A DNA stretch of 64,000 bases from Spirometra erinaceieuropaei (lineage: Eukaryota; Platyhelminthes; Cestoda; Diphyllobothriidea; Diphyllobothriidae): the NCBI GenBank assembly GCA_902702965.1, contig CACRXP010001164.1:36525-100524 (forward strand). The letters are read 5' to 3'. Of this stretch, positions 23,077 to 34,389 are shown in pieces; the stretch's first letter is position 1; the number at the start of each line of letters is the position of its first letter. The position numbers were made by a program, and so were the translations under genes. The notes under the pieces were generated by a model. That model saw only the letters and a program-made list of their open reading frames with translations, searched no databases and had not been told where the DNA came from.

Positions 23077-23367
23077 ACAAAGTCGGGTATCCATCGCGTG
23101 TATCTGACGAGAGATCTGATGTACGTTGATCTGCAGAATGTTGTTGCAGAAGCAGAAGTGCACTACTTTTACGGCGCCGGACAAACTGGAGGAACCCTGC
23201 GAGCTACAGGGCTGCAGTTCACCAGCTTGACTGACATCAAGAGATTGCAAGATGTCATGGAATCACTACGCAAAATGAATACATGGAGACGATCTGCTCT
23301 GTCAATTTTCGAAAACCTTGCGACTCAGGCATTTTTAAATTCCCCGGTGATGACGTGCGTCCTATAG
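23077..23367 (+). CDS. Cysteine-family gene, copy A, terminal exon
   Basis: Acceptor cattccag followed by 96 codons in phase 0 and a TAG stop. Family marks are VDLQNV near codon 17-22, LRATGLQFTSLTD at 41-53, Trp at 70 followed by RRSAL, LATQAFLNSP at 81-90 and the Cys-X-X-stop end (TCVL). Length and phase equal those of copies B and D. Joined to the exon at 19456 it would give the last 180 residues of the protein, the two parts separated by a 3.4-kb intron. The last 30 residues look like an amphipathic helix before the final Cys. The acceptor here is canonical, unlike that of the preceding exon. Confidence 0.68.
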   Translation, partial: TKSGIHRVYLTRDLMYVDLQNVVAEAEVHYFYGAGQTGGTLRATGLQFTSLTDIKRLQDVMESLRKMNTWRRSALSIFENLATQAFLNSPVMTCVL

Positions 23368-24602
23368 ATACATTTTGTCTTTTATGCTGGCCTGGAAAGT
23401 TCTGAATTACATGGCTTTACAAAAAAACCTTGGTTTTTTTGATGCATTTTTTGCCAGGAATTGGCGGTCGGCGACAAATTTCAACCGGGCAAAATCACTT
23501 GATACTGTTATTCCCCTATCTCGATGACCTAGAAGGTTTTCTAAGCGGGTTGTGTACAAACCCTTAAAAAAGTTGTGATATAGGTTTATGTGACATCCAA
23601 ATGGCACAGATCAACCAGATCATGCAGCAAGCACTGCAGTTTCCCCGAGCATGATTTGCACTTTACAGCTGTGTGGCACACCGTACTAGCTACTGAACAG
23701 AAACTTCTGATATATCAATTCCATCAACTCTGTAGATTTAGGTAACAAAAATGACAAAGCAAAGTGTTAGCGAGCGGGTTGGTGTATTTGCATGCCGCGC
23801 GAAAAGTGTAAAGCGCGAAACCTTGACTATTTAGTTTCATGCACTGCCAACAACCGCTCGACTCCTCGGAATGTCCCCATTCCACGGAAGCTAGCGTTGC
23901 ATTACTCATAAAGGCGCGATGATTAAATTTTTTGATCAGCAGAAATCCTGCAACCGTATGCAAACAAGCAATACGTCTACTAAAAAGCAAACTTGTTCTT
24001 GGCAAACTGGAGATGCTAGAAAGATTTGAAGGGACTCCTGGTTACACATGGGCAGGGTTCATCATACCAGAAAGCGAATAACTAAGGCAGAGTGTGTAGC
24101 CGGCTGTAGGACCTCCAAGAACGGTTGTTTACTCTGTAACAGTTCCTAGAAATGGAGTGCCGAATTTTCGAGGCCAAGTTGGTTAGGTCGCGGCATGTCA
24201 CGTCTCTCCGACTGTGCATTCCTGATTGTCATCTACGTGGCATGTAGTTATACAGAAGTGGTCAAATCAACACTCCAATAAACACCTCCGACTATGATGG
24301 GCCAATGGTTTCAACGCTGCTAAGAACGCTACAGACCCCCAATTACCCATCGATTGGAGACTTGACTGATTATTTTCCTAGTAAATATCGTCCCGAATAA
24401 ATATGAACTCGGAAAATGGCATTGGCGCTTTTCACCTTAGCTGCATGCCATTGAATATAACGTGCAGTTATCACGATGTTCTTCAGATCGTGGGAGGCCC
24501 CACGCGTTTTACCTTTAAGTCAATTATCGACAACGATAGCTTATCGTCTATGTCGCGTTGAAAAGGATACCCGAAGTCAATACGTATTGGATTTCAGTTT
24601 AA
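23368..24602. other. No gene seen
   Basis: Downstream of copy A. Frames on the minus strand at 23407-23607 and 23724-24005 lack motifs and splice support. No clear polyadenylation signal was identified close to the stop. Confidence 0.4.
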
Positions 24603-24845
24603 TTGCATGACTTTGATTCTTCTTTTGGACGCTACACCTTTTTAACCTTCTTTGCATGCATTAAGGTTTTAATAGCTGTAACGTTACTTTTACGCAAATT
24701 GTTTTATTTTCTGCTTGTGTACGTCTTTGGCTGCATGGTCTGCCACTCAAAATTTGCCGATAATTTTGTAATACTTATTGTTTTGTTTTCGGTACATTTG
24801 TAAGCTATTGTTTAGCGAAGCTGATAAGATAAAAATATTAAGATG
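24603..24845. repeat. Dispersed AT-rich repeat, copy 1
   Basis: Shares a series of segments with 27140-27440: a ttttacgcaaatt/tttcacgcaaaa run, a tttgccga[t/c]aattt segment, [t/g]tattgttttgttttcg and aagctactgtttag[c/t]g. Diverged, non-coding. Confidence 0.5.
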
Positions 24846-25383
24846 AAAAAAATTTTTACCAGCTTCCGTGCCATTCATACGGAAAGTGAAAATCCGAAGA
24901 ACATATATGCATGCTGTCGCCATGCGCTTGCAAAACATTACCATGTATTCTACTCAGAACCCATGCTGTTTTTGCTGTTTCCGTACTCATAGTGCCCTTT
25001 GAACGCACATCTTGTGTGATTGGGGGTGACGCAGGTACTCCATACTGATGATGAGAATGATGGCACACTTCATTCATGTGGCAAAAGGGTAAAAACTTCG
25101 ATATTAGTTCGTATTTAAGCATCATTAATTATGCTTATAGCTGGATGCTATTTTTGTCTACTCTTCATGAAGCATCATGATCTAAAAATGTGGCGATATT
25201 CAAGAGGTTTTTCTCGTAATGCATGCGCGCATTGTCAGTCCACATTCGATTTAATAGCTTCCATGCACCTAGTAGCATTTCAATGTGTATTTTAACGCAT
25301 TGGTTGAATGGGTCCCCATAAGAGGGCGCAGTCTTTTTATATTTTACGGTTGACAAATTTGGGATATCCGGGTTGGTTATTTG
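24846..25383. other. No gene seen
   Basis: Overlapping short minus frames only (24747-25125, 25165-25356). Nothing recognisable. Confidence 0.35.
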
Positions 25384-25410
25384 AAGAAGAAGAAGAAGAA
25401 AAAGAAAAAG
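25384..25410. repeat. (GAA)n microsatellite
   Basis: About six gaa units followed by purine-rich variants, immediately left of the PLE fragment end. Confidence 0.85.
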
Positions 25411-25412
25411 AT

Positions 25413-26112
25413 AGGCATTTTGAAGCAGGTTTATTAAAATGCTGACGTTTCAAAGAGCTTGCTCGGCGCTACATTGCCAATGTGTAAAATGCGCTTAGTC
25501 GAACGGAAATTCCAAGTGGTATGTTGTGTTCTTCGGCCTAATGCTGATCGCTTGTTGTGTCATCTCGCAGGCTGAAACCTCAGCAGTGATTTACGAAATA
25601 AATTGCAATAAGGGCGACTGCAACTATGTTAAAGAAACCGAGAGGAAATAGCGGCCATTAGGAGGTGAGAGCCCAACTCTCAACTAGCAATACACGTTGG
25701 AGAAACAGGACATGCTTTTGACCTACGGAGGACTACCATCTTAGGCCGAGGCATCACTAAATCAGAACGGCTAAATCAGGAGGTTTGGTTCTCTGTTGCC
25801 CACTGTATCTACAGGCATCTGAACCTTCCTGCATATTACAAAGTCCTACGTCATCACAATCTTAGAGCTCAGGACCAAACAATCACAACGGACTTAAAAA
25901 GGCCGAACAGCGAAAATTTGACACCCGTCAACTATCCTCCGAGAACCATAGCAGCGAATGGAGAGGAACTTCGATCCGTATGAGGCCGACCAAACCAACA
26001 ATTCCCCTTGAAAATTGCGCTCGATTAAGTGCATTTTACGCTTTAACATTGAATAGCGAACAAACGCTTTAAAAAGTCAGCATTTAAATAAACCTGCTCC
26101 GAAGTGCTACTG
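25413..26112 (+). mobile_element. Penelope-like element 3' fragment with inverted ends
   Basis: A degenerate GIY-YIG endonuclease segment lies between inverted copies of the element's own tail. The left arm (aggcattttgaagcaggttt then attaaaatgctgacgtttca, from 25413) is the complement of the right arm (agtcagcatttaaataaacc then tgctccgaag, to 26112). The coding relic begins near 25590 with AVIYEINC (the G-I-Y position is changed) followed by CNYVKET (the Y-I-G position), then, after frame changes, a run with SERLNQEVWFS and NLPAYYKVLRHHNL, as in PLE C-termini. The plus-strand tail contains aataaa. Inverted terminal arrangements are known for PLEs. Confidence 0.7.
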
Positions 26113-28678
26113 GCCTTCTTTTACCTATATCTGTAAGCACCGAGGTATATAATATGCGTACGACACATCTAGGATTTATGCAATAAAAAATTCTTCTTAA
26201 CCCACTCACCATACGAATGTTTACGATTGCGACCCGCTCGTGGTCAGTACCACTGACCCAGTCAAACCACTTAAACATAAGTAGTCGTTTAACTAGACAC
26301 CAAGATTAATTTTGCGCAGTTGCCACGATTTTAACTTTGTTGTGATCTAACCCATCCCTTCATACATTGCGATTACTTGCAATTGACATGGGCGTGTGAG
26401 AGGTAATCTGAAATACACTGGGGATGATTAAGTAAAACAGTTTTCTCGAATGTCTGAACCGAGATACTGCTTCAACAATTGTGGAATTGTATATTTCCTT
26501 CCGTTCCAATTAAATGCATGATTAGTTTTATTTCCAATTGATGTCACTATTGGGCGTCGAAATACTAACTGCACTACGCGTTGAGGTTGCGTGTAAAGAA
26601 AAGCGATGCGTTCGGCCTACCACAAAAGCGATATGGGGGGAGGTTCAATTAAAATCCGGCTTATATGACGATTTTGGTTTCCTTTTCTCTTGGAGACTCG
26701 TTGGTAGCATGGTCTGCTACGATCGAAATTTGTCATTATTCGAATTTGTTTATGTTAATCGTGGATTTTTGGGTCAGGAATGGGCAAACCCTAAAATATT
26801 GGCGTCCGGAGGCAAACAATCAGCGCATGTGGGACGGAGGTCGCAATTTGACCAAGCAGAATGTGGTGTAACAAAGAATGCGGGTTCATTATGCACTCAT
26901 TCTGCCAGTTAAAATCCTGATTAACCAGTCCCTTTTGCAGGTCGTCGCGTTATGGCTGTGATTTTCGTCCCACGTAGTAATTGGGGTTGTGAATCCTTGC
27001 ATAAATGAAAAATAAGCCATACGTTTTACTGTATGACCCTGCCCCTATTTTATGACCGCCCCTCTTTGATATTTATGTTTCATACTTTTTTGACGTCACA
27101 CCTTATTTTACTTTGTTTTTTTTTCAAATACGTGGAACATTTAGTCGTTGTTTGCATTTCACGCAAAAAATCTTTTGTTTTTTGACTTTCGTACGTTTTT
27201 GCCGCACGGGCTTTCATTGTCGTTGGGCTAAACACTTGCCGACAATTTCATAAAAGTTATTGTTTTGTTTTCGAATGTTATTTGTTATCGCAGGTTACTG
27301 GGTTTTCATTTACATTCGCTTCGTGCAGCCTTCATATGGTGGGCTTTTCTTCGTTTAAACGTGATTTATACGCCTATCGGACTTTTTCGATACATTATTT
27401 AAGCTACTGTTTAGTGGACCTGATAAAATCCAATGCAAGAACCGTATTAGAAACCATGCGGAGGAACTGATGACTTCGGTTTAGGTTTTCGGGACAAGAA
27501 GATGGATATGCTGTGTCTTTCTGTGACCTCTGAGCACATAAACGGATCAATACTTAAGGCGTAATGTTTAGTTTACAGGCTGACGATAACTTTAGCTGTA
27601 GCCACCCGACTCTTGATTTTTATGCCAGGGTGTAAGATTGGCCTTGTGAGTCCGTTGTGTTCGTAGAAACGGACAGTTATATACGTACGCTGCAACAGAA
27701 AGATAAGAATCGTTAATGCACAATCCTCATAGACAGACACAATATTAGGACTGCAAAAATAAGAACAAAGTAAACAAAATAGGTCATTCGAGAGACAAAA
27801 ATATCAGACTTTGGCTACCGACCTTCCTTGAAACTTCATTCCGTCATACGGCATCGATTTTACCGTCTAATAGTGAAATGCCTGTAAAGGGCAGCCCTTC
27901 AGATTTTATTGTAGCTTTACAGGGTTTCAGCGTCTTTTACTTCATCCTCCAGACAGATGACATTTGACTGATCATTTTCAGTCAAAACCTACTGCTGGGA
28001 AGTTCACGGTAAAAGGCAATAAACAAAGGTTATCAAGGGTCAGGAGGACTCCAGAATAGCAATCAACTTCTCAAATTTTTTCATCTTAGAGGAAAAAACA
28101 ATAACAAATACGTACATGAAGTATACATTTAATAGATTCTAAAGTTATCTGTCAATTTAAATCAGCCACTTGCATATAAGTAGGTAATCGATATGCGTCA
28201 GTTTGGTCATAACTACGTTGGACTAAGTGTTTCTCGTAGACATGACAGGGCCAGTGGAAGAAAAGCAACTGTTCCTCAAATGCAGGCTGAATATTAATAC
28301 TAATTTTAAAACAACTGTTGACTCAATACCAGCTGTCGTTGTGAAATCTACACGCTGTGACATTTCAGTGACCAGTCATTATCGAGGTAGATGGGAGCTA
28401 GTTTAAACTAAGGCATTGGGCAAAAAATGAGTTTCGATGCGTGGTATGTTTTAAAATTAGATGCCATGGCATGGATATAGTCCGTTTAAGGGAAAAACGG
28501 ACGAGAAAACACGACGGGTGAAAAGTTAATGTGGCCTAAATACCTACAGTAGAGTAAAAAACACTTGCTAGCTTGCAAAATGGGATGATTCGGATAGAAT
28601 AGATAAATGTGACGGAGAGTATGTTAATACATATTCGGAATCTAAGTTAGAGCGCGGAAGGCATATAACTGCGATTCA
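26113..28678. other. No gene seen; holds repeat 27140-27440
   Basis: A 124-codon plus frame at 26538-26912 and an overlapping 68-codon frame have no motif or splice support. 27140-27440 is the second copy of the repeat at 24603-24845. 27480-28678 has no notable frame. Confidence 0.35.
27140..27440. repeat. Dispersed AT-rich repeat, copy 2
   Basis: Partner of 24603-24845, with longer inserted sequence in the right half. Confidence 0.5.
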
Positions 28679-29671
28679 TACAGTGCGTGACCTATCTCAT
28701 GAAATGTTTGCTGAAATTCTGAAATGCGTTTTCGATTAGGAAGTATTACTTGGTCGCGGTTGTGATACTGATTATCTTAAGGCTTACTCTTATTACATTT
28801 TGGACTCGACAGGATGCCTGCTTTAAAATGCACTTCTTTTTAATCTCCTGTATGAAGCGTGCTCGGTGAAAAATGACTACTTAATTAGCATGCGTTTTTT
28901 CTATTGATTATTGATGGTCTTGGAAATTCAAATATATTTTATAGAAACAACAAAAAATATGCTTTCTTTTAGTCTATCAATAGAGAATCACGTTTACTTT
29001 ATATTTTATACTTAAGGGAGGAGTATAATTAGGTTTTAAAAAGTTTCTAATTATGAGACTTTTTAAGACCGCGATATGTCCATTCGCATAGCATCGTACC
29101 TGGCCGTTTACCACTGCTCCTCATAAAATGTACTACATGGTCCGCATCCATTACAAAATTGTGTGGACCCTGTATGATATCTCTTTAATGACATAGAAAA
29201 TATGGAATTTTCTTTACGCGGATCGCATGCACCTTGTAGAGTGTAATCACTAAGCGCTAATGCAACGAATGATCAGGCTCCAAATTTTTCGGCAATTAGA
29301 AAACTTTTTTAAAACCCAATTATACTCCTTCCTTAAGTATAAAATATAAATAAGACATGAATCTCTATTGCTTGACTAAAAGAAAGCATATTTTTGTTTT
29401 TAGGTTCATTAAAATATATTTGAAATTCCAAGACCATCGGAAATCAATGGCAAAATGCATGCTACTTAATTAGTCATTTTTTACCAAAAATGGTTTCTAC
29501 AGACGACTAAAAAGCAGTGAATTCAAAAGCTGACATCCTGCCGAGTCCGAAATGATATAAGATTATGCCGCAGGACAACCAGTATTACAACCGCCATCAA
29601 GTAATCCTTCCTAATCGAAAACGCAGCTCAGATTTTCGTCCAACATTTCATGAGATAGGTCACCCAATGTA
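28679..29671. repeat. Foldback element, family 2, copy b
   Basis: tacagtgcgtgacctatctc, atgaaatgtttgctgaaatt and ctgaaatgcgttttcgatta at the left are matched inverted by taatcgaaaacgcag, caacatttcatgagataggt and cacccaatgta at the right. The interior aligns with copy a at 1012-1956 throughout, including the central gcatcgtacctggccgttta segment. About 0.99 kb, non-coding. Confidence 0.8.
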
Positions 29672-30643
29672 AATGGCTCGCCGAATCAGCAATATTGAGT
29701 GGCTGACGTAAGAAGAGGCTCTTTGGCGTAACACGATTGTTCATTTGAGGTCAAAACTATGGCCAGTTTTTCCGATGCGAGTTTCCAGCTGTGAGTTTGG
29801 GTCTAGTCTCCGAGTTGCGAGTTAGGACTCATGTTTGCGGGCCTTCAATATTTGTCCGGTTTCTCTAAAGTAAATCCAGCCTCCATTCTTGCAACGCATT
29901 CGTCAGACAGCTTCTGAGTTTTCAGTGGGTGACAGTATGTATCTAATCTGTGTGCAAGTCATTGTTTAAGAGGCCGCGACATCTCAGTTACTGCGTGGCT
30001 ATAGAGTAAGGATTTTTGAATTGACCGTATGATCGACTGAGTTGTTTTGACTTGTCGTAAAGGGCAAACACACAGATGTACATATTTTATGTAAAGTGCA
30101 GTATTCATTTGCTGAAGCGTCTATTTCGGGTGTCATTGAGGACACTTTTGCGCCGGAACCATTGCTTGATAATGTTTACTTCACTTTAAATAATTCAGTC
30201 AGTTTGTCGCCGTCACCGTTACCTGGGAATGTCATAGTTCCAATCAGTCAATTATTCATTATGTAGCATAATTATGTAATAGTTTATTTGACTCAGAAGA
30301 CCGGCATTCGAACGAACTTCTTTCCGTATGCGGGCGAAAACTTTGTTCTCTAAAATGAAATAACATGAATTTTTTCATTTCACTTTCGACGCCCTTAAAA
30401 AATTAATTGTATTTCATGAAAAAAACACGCATGTAAATATTTATTTTCTCGCACATTCCGTAGAAAATTAAGACTTTATTTAATTAAGTTCTCTACCCAA
30501 AAGTATATTCTCACATTTACTGCCAGAAAAACGCAGTACTACCGCCAATTCAAGCCACAAACCGACGCGGCTGCATAGAAGAAATGCAGTAGATGAAATG
30601 CTTAACAAAGTTTGGAAGTGCGTTCTCTTTTCGAAAGAAAAAA
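29672..30643. other. No gene seen
   Basis: No frame of note and no recognised repeat. Confidence 0.4.
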
Positions 30644-31618
30644 TACGGTAGATGTGCTAACTCATGAAATGACAACCAAAATTTCGAAATGTGTTTACGT
30701 TTCGAAAAACCTACTTAAGTGGTGTTGCAAAACTAATCATGTTGCAGCAGAAATCTATAATGATCAACTTACCTCAGGGTGTCAACTTTCGAAAGAATTA
30801 ATTTTCGGCTGCATTCAATGCCTATACATTGCAAAAAATGACTGCTAAATGAGTATGCAATTGTCTTATTGATTTCCGATGTCCTTGAAAATTTAATTAT
30901 ATTTTATGAGAAACATGCATAGAAATATCGATTCTTTTACTTATCCGGTAGAACAGCACGTTTTTTTCAAATTGCATGCTCAAAAAAGATTATAATTCGG
31001 TTTTTTAAAAAAAGTTTCCAAATGCGAGATTTTTAAATACCGTTAAATGACCGGTTATGAAACGTCATGTATCTGCATTTACGCATATGGCTTATAAAAT
31101 TTAAGAATATTGTTCAAATCCACAGCTTAATTTTATGAACCTCATATGGTTTCCTATTAACACCGTAGAGAAATGTATGGTTTTCAGTACACGGAAAATA
31201 TACAACTTGTAGTTTTGAAACCCTGAATGCAAGTGGCAGCAGATCGGGTTCAAAATTATTCGAGAATTAAAAAAGTTTTTAAAACCGAATTTTACTCTTC
31301 TTTTTAACATGAACTTGGAAGAAGACGTGATTATGTACCGAATAAGTAAAATAATCAATAATTCTATGCATGTTTCTCATGAAATATGATTGAATTTTCA
31401 AGGGCATCGAAAATCAATGAGAAAATTGCATACTACCTAAGTAGTCATTTTTGCCGAAAAAAGGTTATTTTGAAAGCCAAAGCCCTGTGGTCACTGGATG
31501 ATTATAGATTTTTGCTGCGTAATCATTAGTTTTACAACACTACTTAATTTATCTTTTCGAAACGTGAATGCATTCCCAATTATTGATTGGCATTTCATGA
31601 CTAAGCACATCTACTGTA
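30644..31618. repeat. Foldback element, family 1, copy b
   Basis: tacggtagatgtgctaactc at the left and agcacatctactgta at the right; long imperfect inverted arms around a centre near 31080-31200. It aligns with copies at 16745-17731 and 56613-57598. The small frames at 30612-30848 and minus 31101-31358 fall within it and are not genes. Confidence 0.8.
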
Positions 31619-32537
31619 TGTGTGTAGACTGTTTTGGTTTGTCACTGCACCGGATTTTACAGAAGAAAGACAAATGAAAACTAGTTAATCATGGTGGCAA
31701 CCTGCCTACCATCACTAACATAATGCCGGCGTTTTTAGGATATGAGAGGTTGAAATAATCTGAACCATTGGTTGATTTGGAGTCTTACACAGCGCTCAGC
31801 TGGTATCGTGCAGCTGCGACGTATGCACAGCTGCCATGATGAAGGATAGCGGGCAACTTGGCAACCGGAAAGCGAAGTGCAGATTTGAGGGACAATGGTC
31901 ATCAGAATGGAATACAATTTCAGAGGGGCGCGAAGGTGGTACTGGGTACTCGGCATATTCAATTCTTCGCAGAAAAAGGACATTTTTGTGCAAGCACGAA
32001 AAAGGAGCTGGCCGTCCCTTAGAATCGTCATTATGAACGAATGAAGGCATCCAGTGCCCTAATTACAGAAAAACACAAGCAGTACAATGTTAGCCACTCC
32101 AGGAATTTTGTAGATTGTGAATCAAGCCGTCACGTAAACGCTATCGAGGCTGACGATGAAACTGATTGAAATCGGGTTGGTCTCCAGAAAGTCTAACTAG
32201 ACTTATTTAGATAAAGCCCAATTCAGCATATGGATCCCTCTCGACCAAAGTGATCTGGGTGTAGGCTGTAATGTCTTTCTTCGATATTTTGCTTTGCCGT
32301 TTTCAGTTAAGCCGAAAGCCCTAAACCGACGTATTTTTAACGGGTAACAGAGTCCTTTGGAGAAAGGTAACTGAAAGGAATGGATGATGTTTTTTTAATT
32401 TTATAAATATTCCTTGTCCGGCCACGAAATGAAAGCGGCTGCGACAGTTGTTGCAGGAAAAAGGTGGTCGCCGAAAGCTACATGTTTAACGAAACTGAAA
32501 CCTATACCAGAAATTGCAAATGACATATTTTGTGTCA
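31619..32537. other. No certain gene; GC-richer patch 31740-32050
   Basis: 31740-32050 is open for 66-98 codons in three frames over both strands and looks unlike the AT-rich surroundings. It may be a fragment of an unidentified repeat. I see no domain. Confidence 0.3.
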
Positions 32538-33620
32538 GCAACGCTGATAATCCCATCAGCTAACGGTAAAGCCACGCTATGAAACCGCACGTCAGATCTG
32601 ATGGCAAGTGTATACTAACGCCAGACGATTGAGGGAATAAAACCCTCGGTATGGATTCCAACCTATCGAAAGATTAACTGAACCTACCTAGGGACAAAAA
32701 AAATCCCTAGAAGAAAATCTTTTTTGAAAGAATTCTGCGTGGGGGTGCAGTGACTCCGCAGACCGTATCTTTGTTGCAGCCGCTGAACATATGGCCAGTA
32801 CTGATGACAACTTCTGCTAAGGTTAACCAGAGCCCAGAAGCGTCTGGAAAGAAAACCCCTGCAACGTATAGCTGTTTATCGAAAATTACATTAAGTCTAG
32901 CCGAGTTCTGGGAATAAAACCCCCAAAACATCCCTTCACGAAAGATTTATATTTAGGAGTTTTGCGATGACTGAACGAAGGACAATGCTAATGAGCTGGT
33001 AAAGCAACACTGTGGATGTTTTAAATGTTCAATGATCAAAAGTTGAACGGAAGCTAGCAAGCTTTGTGGTCAGAGAATATCTAGTACTTGCCGTTTACGA
33101 AAGAGTTCCATGTGGGATGCGGTTATCTAACGGGTGTCATCAATGTCTAACCCGCTAACGGCTACACTGTTGAACCTGTTTCTTGTATTGGTGACGTATT
33201 GACAGGATGGAGGAAATAAAACTGCTTATATGGATGGCATCCTATCGAAAGGTAAACCAAACATAAGAACGGAAGAGGAACATCTATAGAACATGCCGTT
33301 TACGAAAGAATTCCCTATGGGGGAGCAGGGACTTAAAGGATGTTGTCGACTTCGTAGCCACTAAAGGCAGCTCTGTTGTGCCCATGGGTGATATTGATGG
33401 CAATATTTTCAATGGTAAATCGAACCTCAATGGATAAAGGTGACAAAACAGCTGATATGGATGGCTACGCATTGAAAGGCACACCAACCGTAACGGCGTT
33501 AGGGGTAGAAAGCACCGTAGCACTCGCATTCTTAAAAGATTTCCGTTAGGTCTTCAATATCCGAACGAATTGCGTCTCTGCATTAGCTGGTGAAGCAACG
33601 CTAATGTTTGTAATTCAGTA
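32538..33620. repeat. Degenerate tandem array, unit about 200-225 bp
   Basis: Recurring landmarks in the same order: gg[a/g][a/g]ataaaac[c/t] then tatggat[t/g][c/g] and cctatcgaaag (32640, 33210, and diverged at 33440), tt[t/a]cgaaagaattc[c/t] with a g-rich run (32725, 33090, 33308), and agct[g/a][a/g]tgaagcaacgct-like (32558, 32995, 33160, 33365, 33582). Spacing of the better pairs is about 210-230 bp. Not coding in any frame through the array. Probably an old minisatellite or satellite block. Confidence 0.55.
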
Positions 33621-33784
33621 GGCAACAATGTGTAATGTGCAATACTGGGTCTTTTACCGCGCCCCTGCTGGGATTTTGTCTTAGGAAACCAATTTTCTAC
33701 CAGCTATCCGGAAAGTAAAAGAATGCTCAATTGCGAAGCACGTAATATTCTACAGCCCCGACCAACATACAATACAACATGGAA

Positions 33785-34075
33785 TCATATAATGCACGAA
33801 ACTGCTGGAGTATTTAAAAAGGCCTGCGTCGCAAGGTTTTCGAGCATGGACAAGGCAGATTGTCTCCACATGTTCATTATATGCAGTGCTTCCATTGTTT
33901 GCTGCAACGTCTGCACATCAGTCAAGCTGGTGAATTGTAGTCCCGTAGATCGCACAGTTCCCCGAGCTTGTCCGGAGCCGTAAACATAATGAATTTCAGT
34001 TACTGCAACAACGTTCTGCAAGTAAACGTAGATCGATTCCTCGGGCATATACACGGAAGGAGACTCTCGTGTGAC
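33785..34075 (-). CDS. Cysteine-family gene, copy B, terminal exon
   Basis: 96 codons and a TGA stop, with the family marks VYLQNVVA, STGLQFTSLTD, Trp at codon 70 (MWRQSAL), LATQAFLNTP and Cys-X-X-stop (SCII). The dinucleotide before the canonical start is AA instead of AG. The next AG (34076-34075) is one base inside the exon and would shift the frame. The reading frame remains open upstream of the canonical start to about 34198, so an earlier in-frame acceptor is conceivable. The damage suggests recent loss of normal splicing, while the exon itself shows no stop or frameshift. Confidence 0.58.
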   Translation of the reverse strand, partial: VTRESPSVYMPEESIYVYLQNVVAVTEIHYVYGSGQARGTVRSTGLQFTSLTDVQTLQQTMEALHIMNMWRQSALSMLENLATQAFLNTPAVSCII

Positions 34076-34389
34076 TTTAATGGAACAGGAAATAAAATAT
34101 TCGTTTGACGAATATAAAACACCGCATAATTTTATAAAAGCATCCAAGTAAACACATGTAGTCATGCATGGTTGCGTTTTTATGGTAAACTGAAGCATTC
34201 ATTTAAATTGTATAGAGAGCTTAAAATGCAGAACGCATTATATTCATTTGAAGCTAATAATATTTAAACAAAATCATGAAGTAAAAAGAGAAAAAATATG
34301 TATTAAATTATCACAAATGATTTGAAGTTGACCTCTTGTACATATTGAATAATTTGAAACAGTCATAAAGATGATTGGTCATTATCATG
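34076..34389. other. Intron of copy B, left edge
   Basis: AT-rich, no element identified. Confidence 0.4.
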
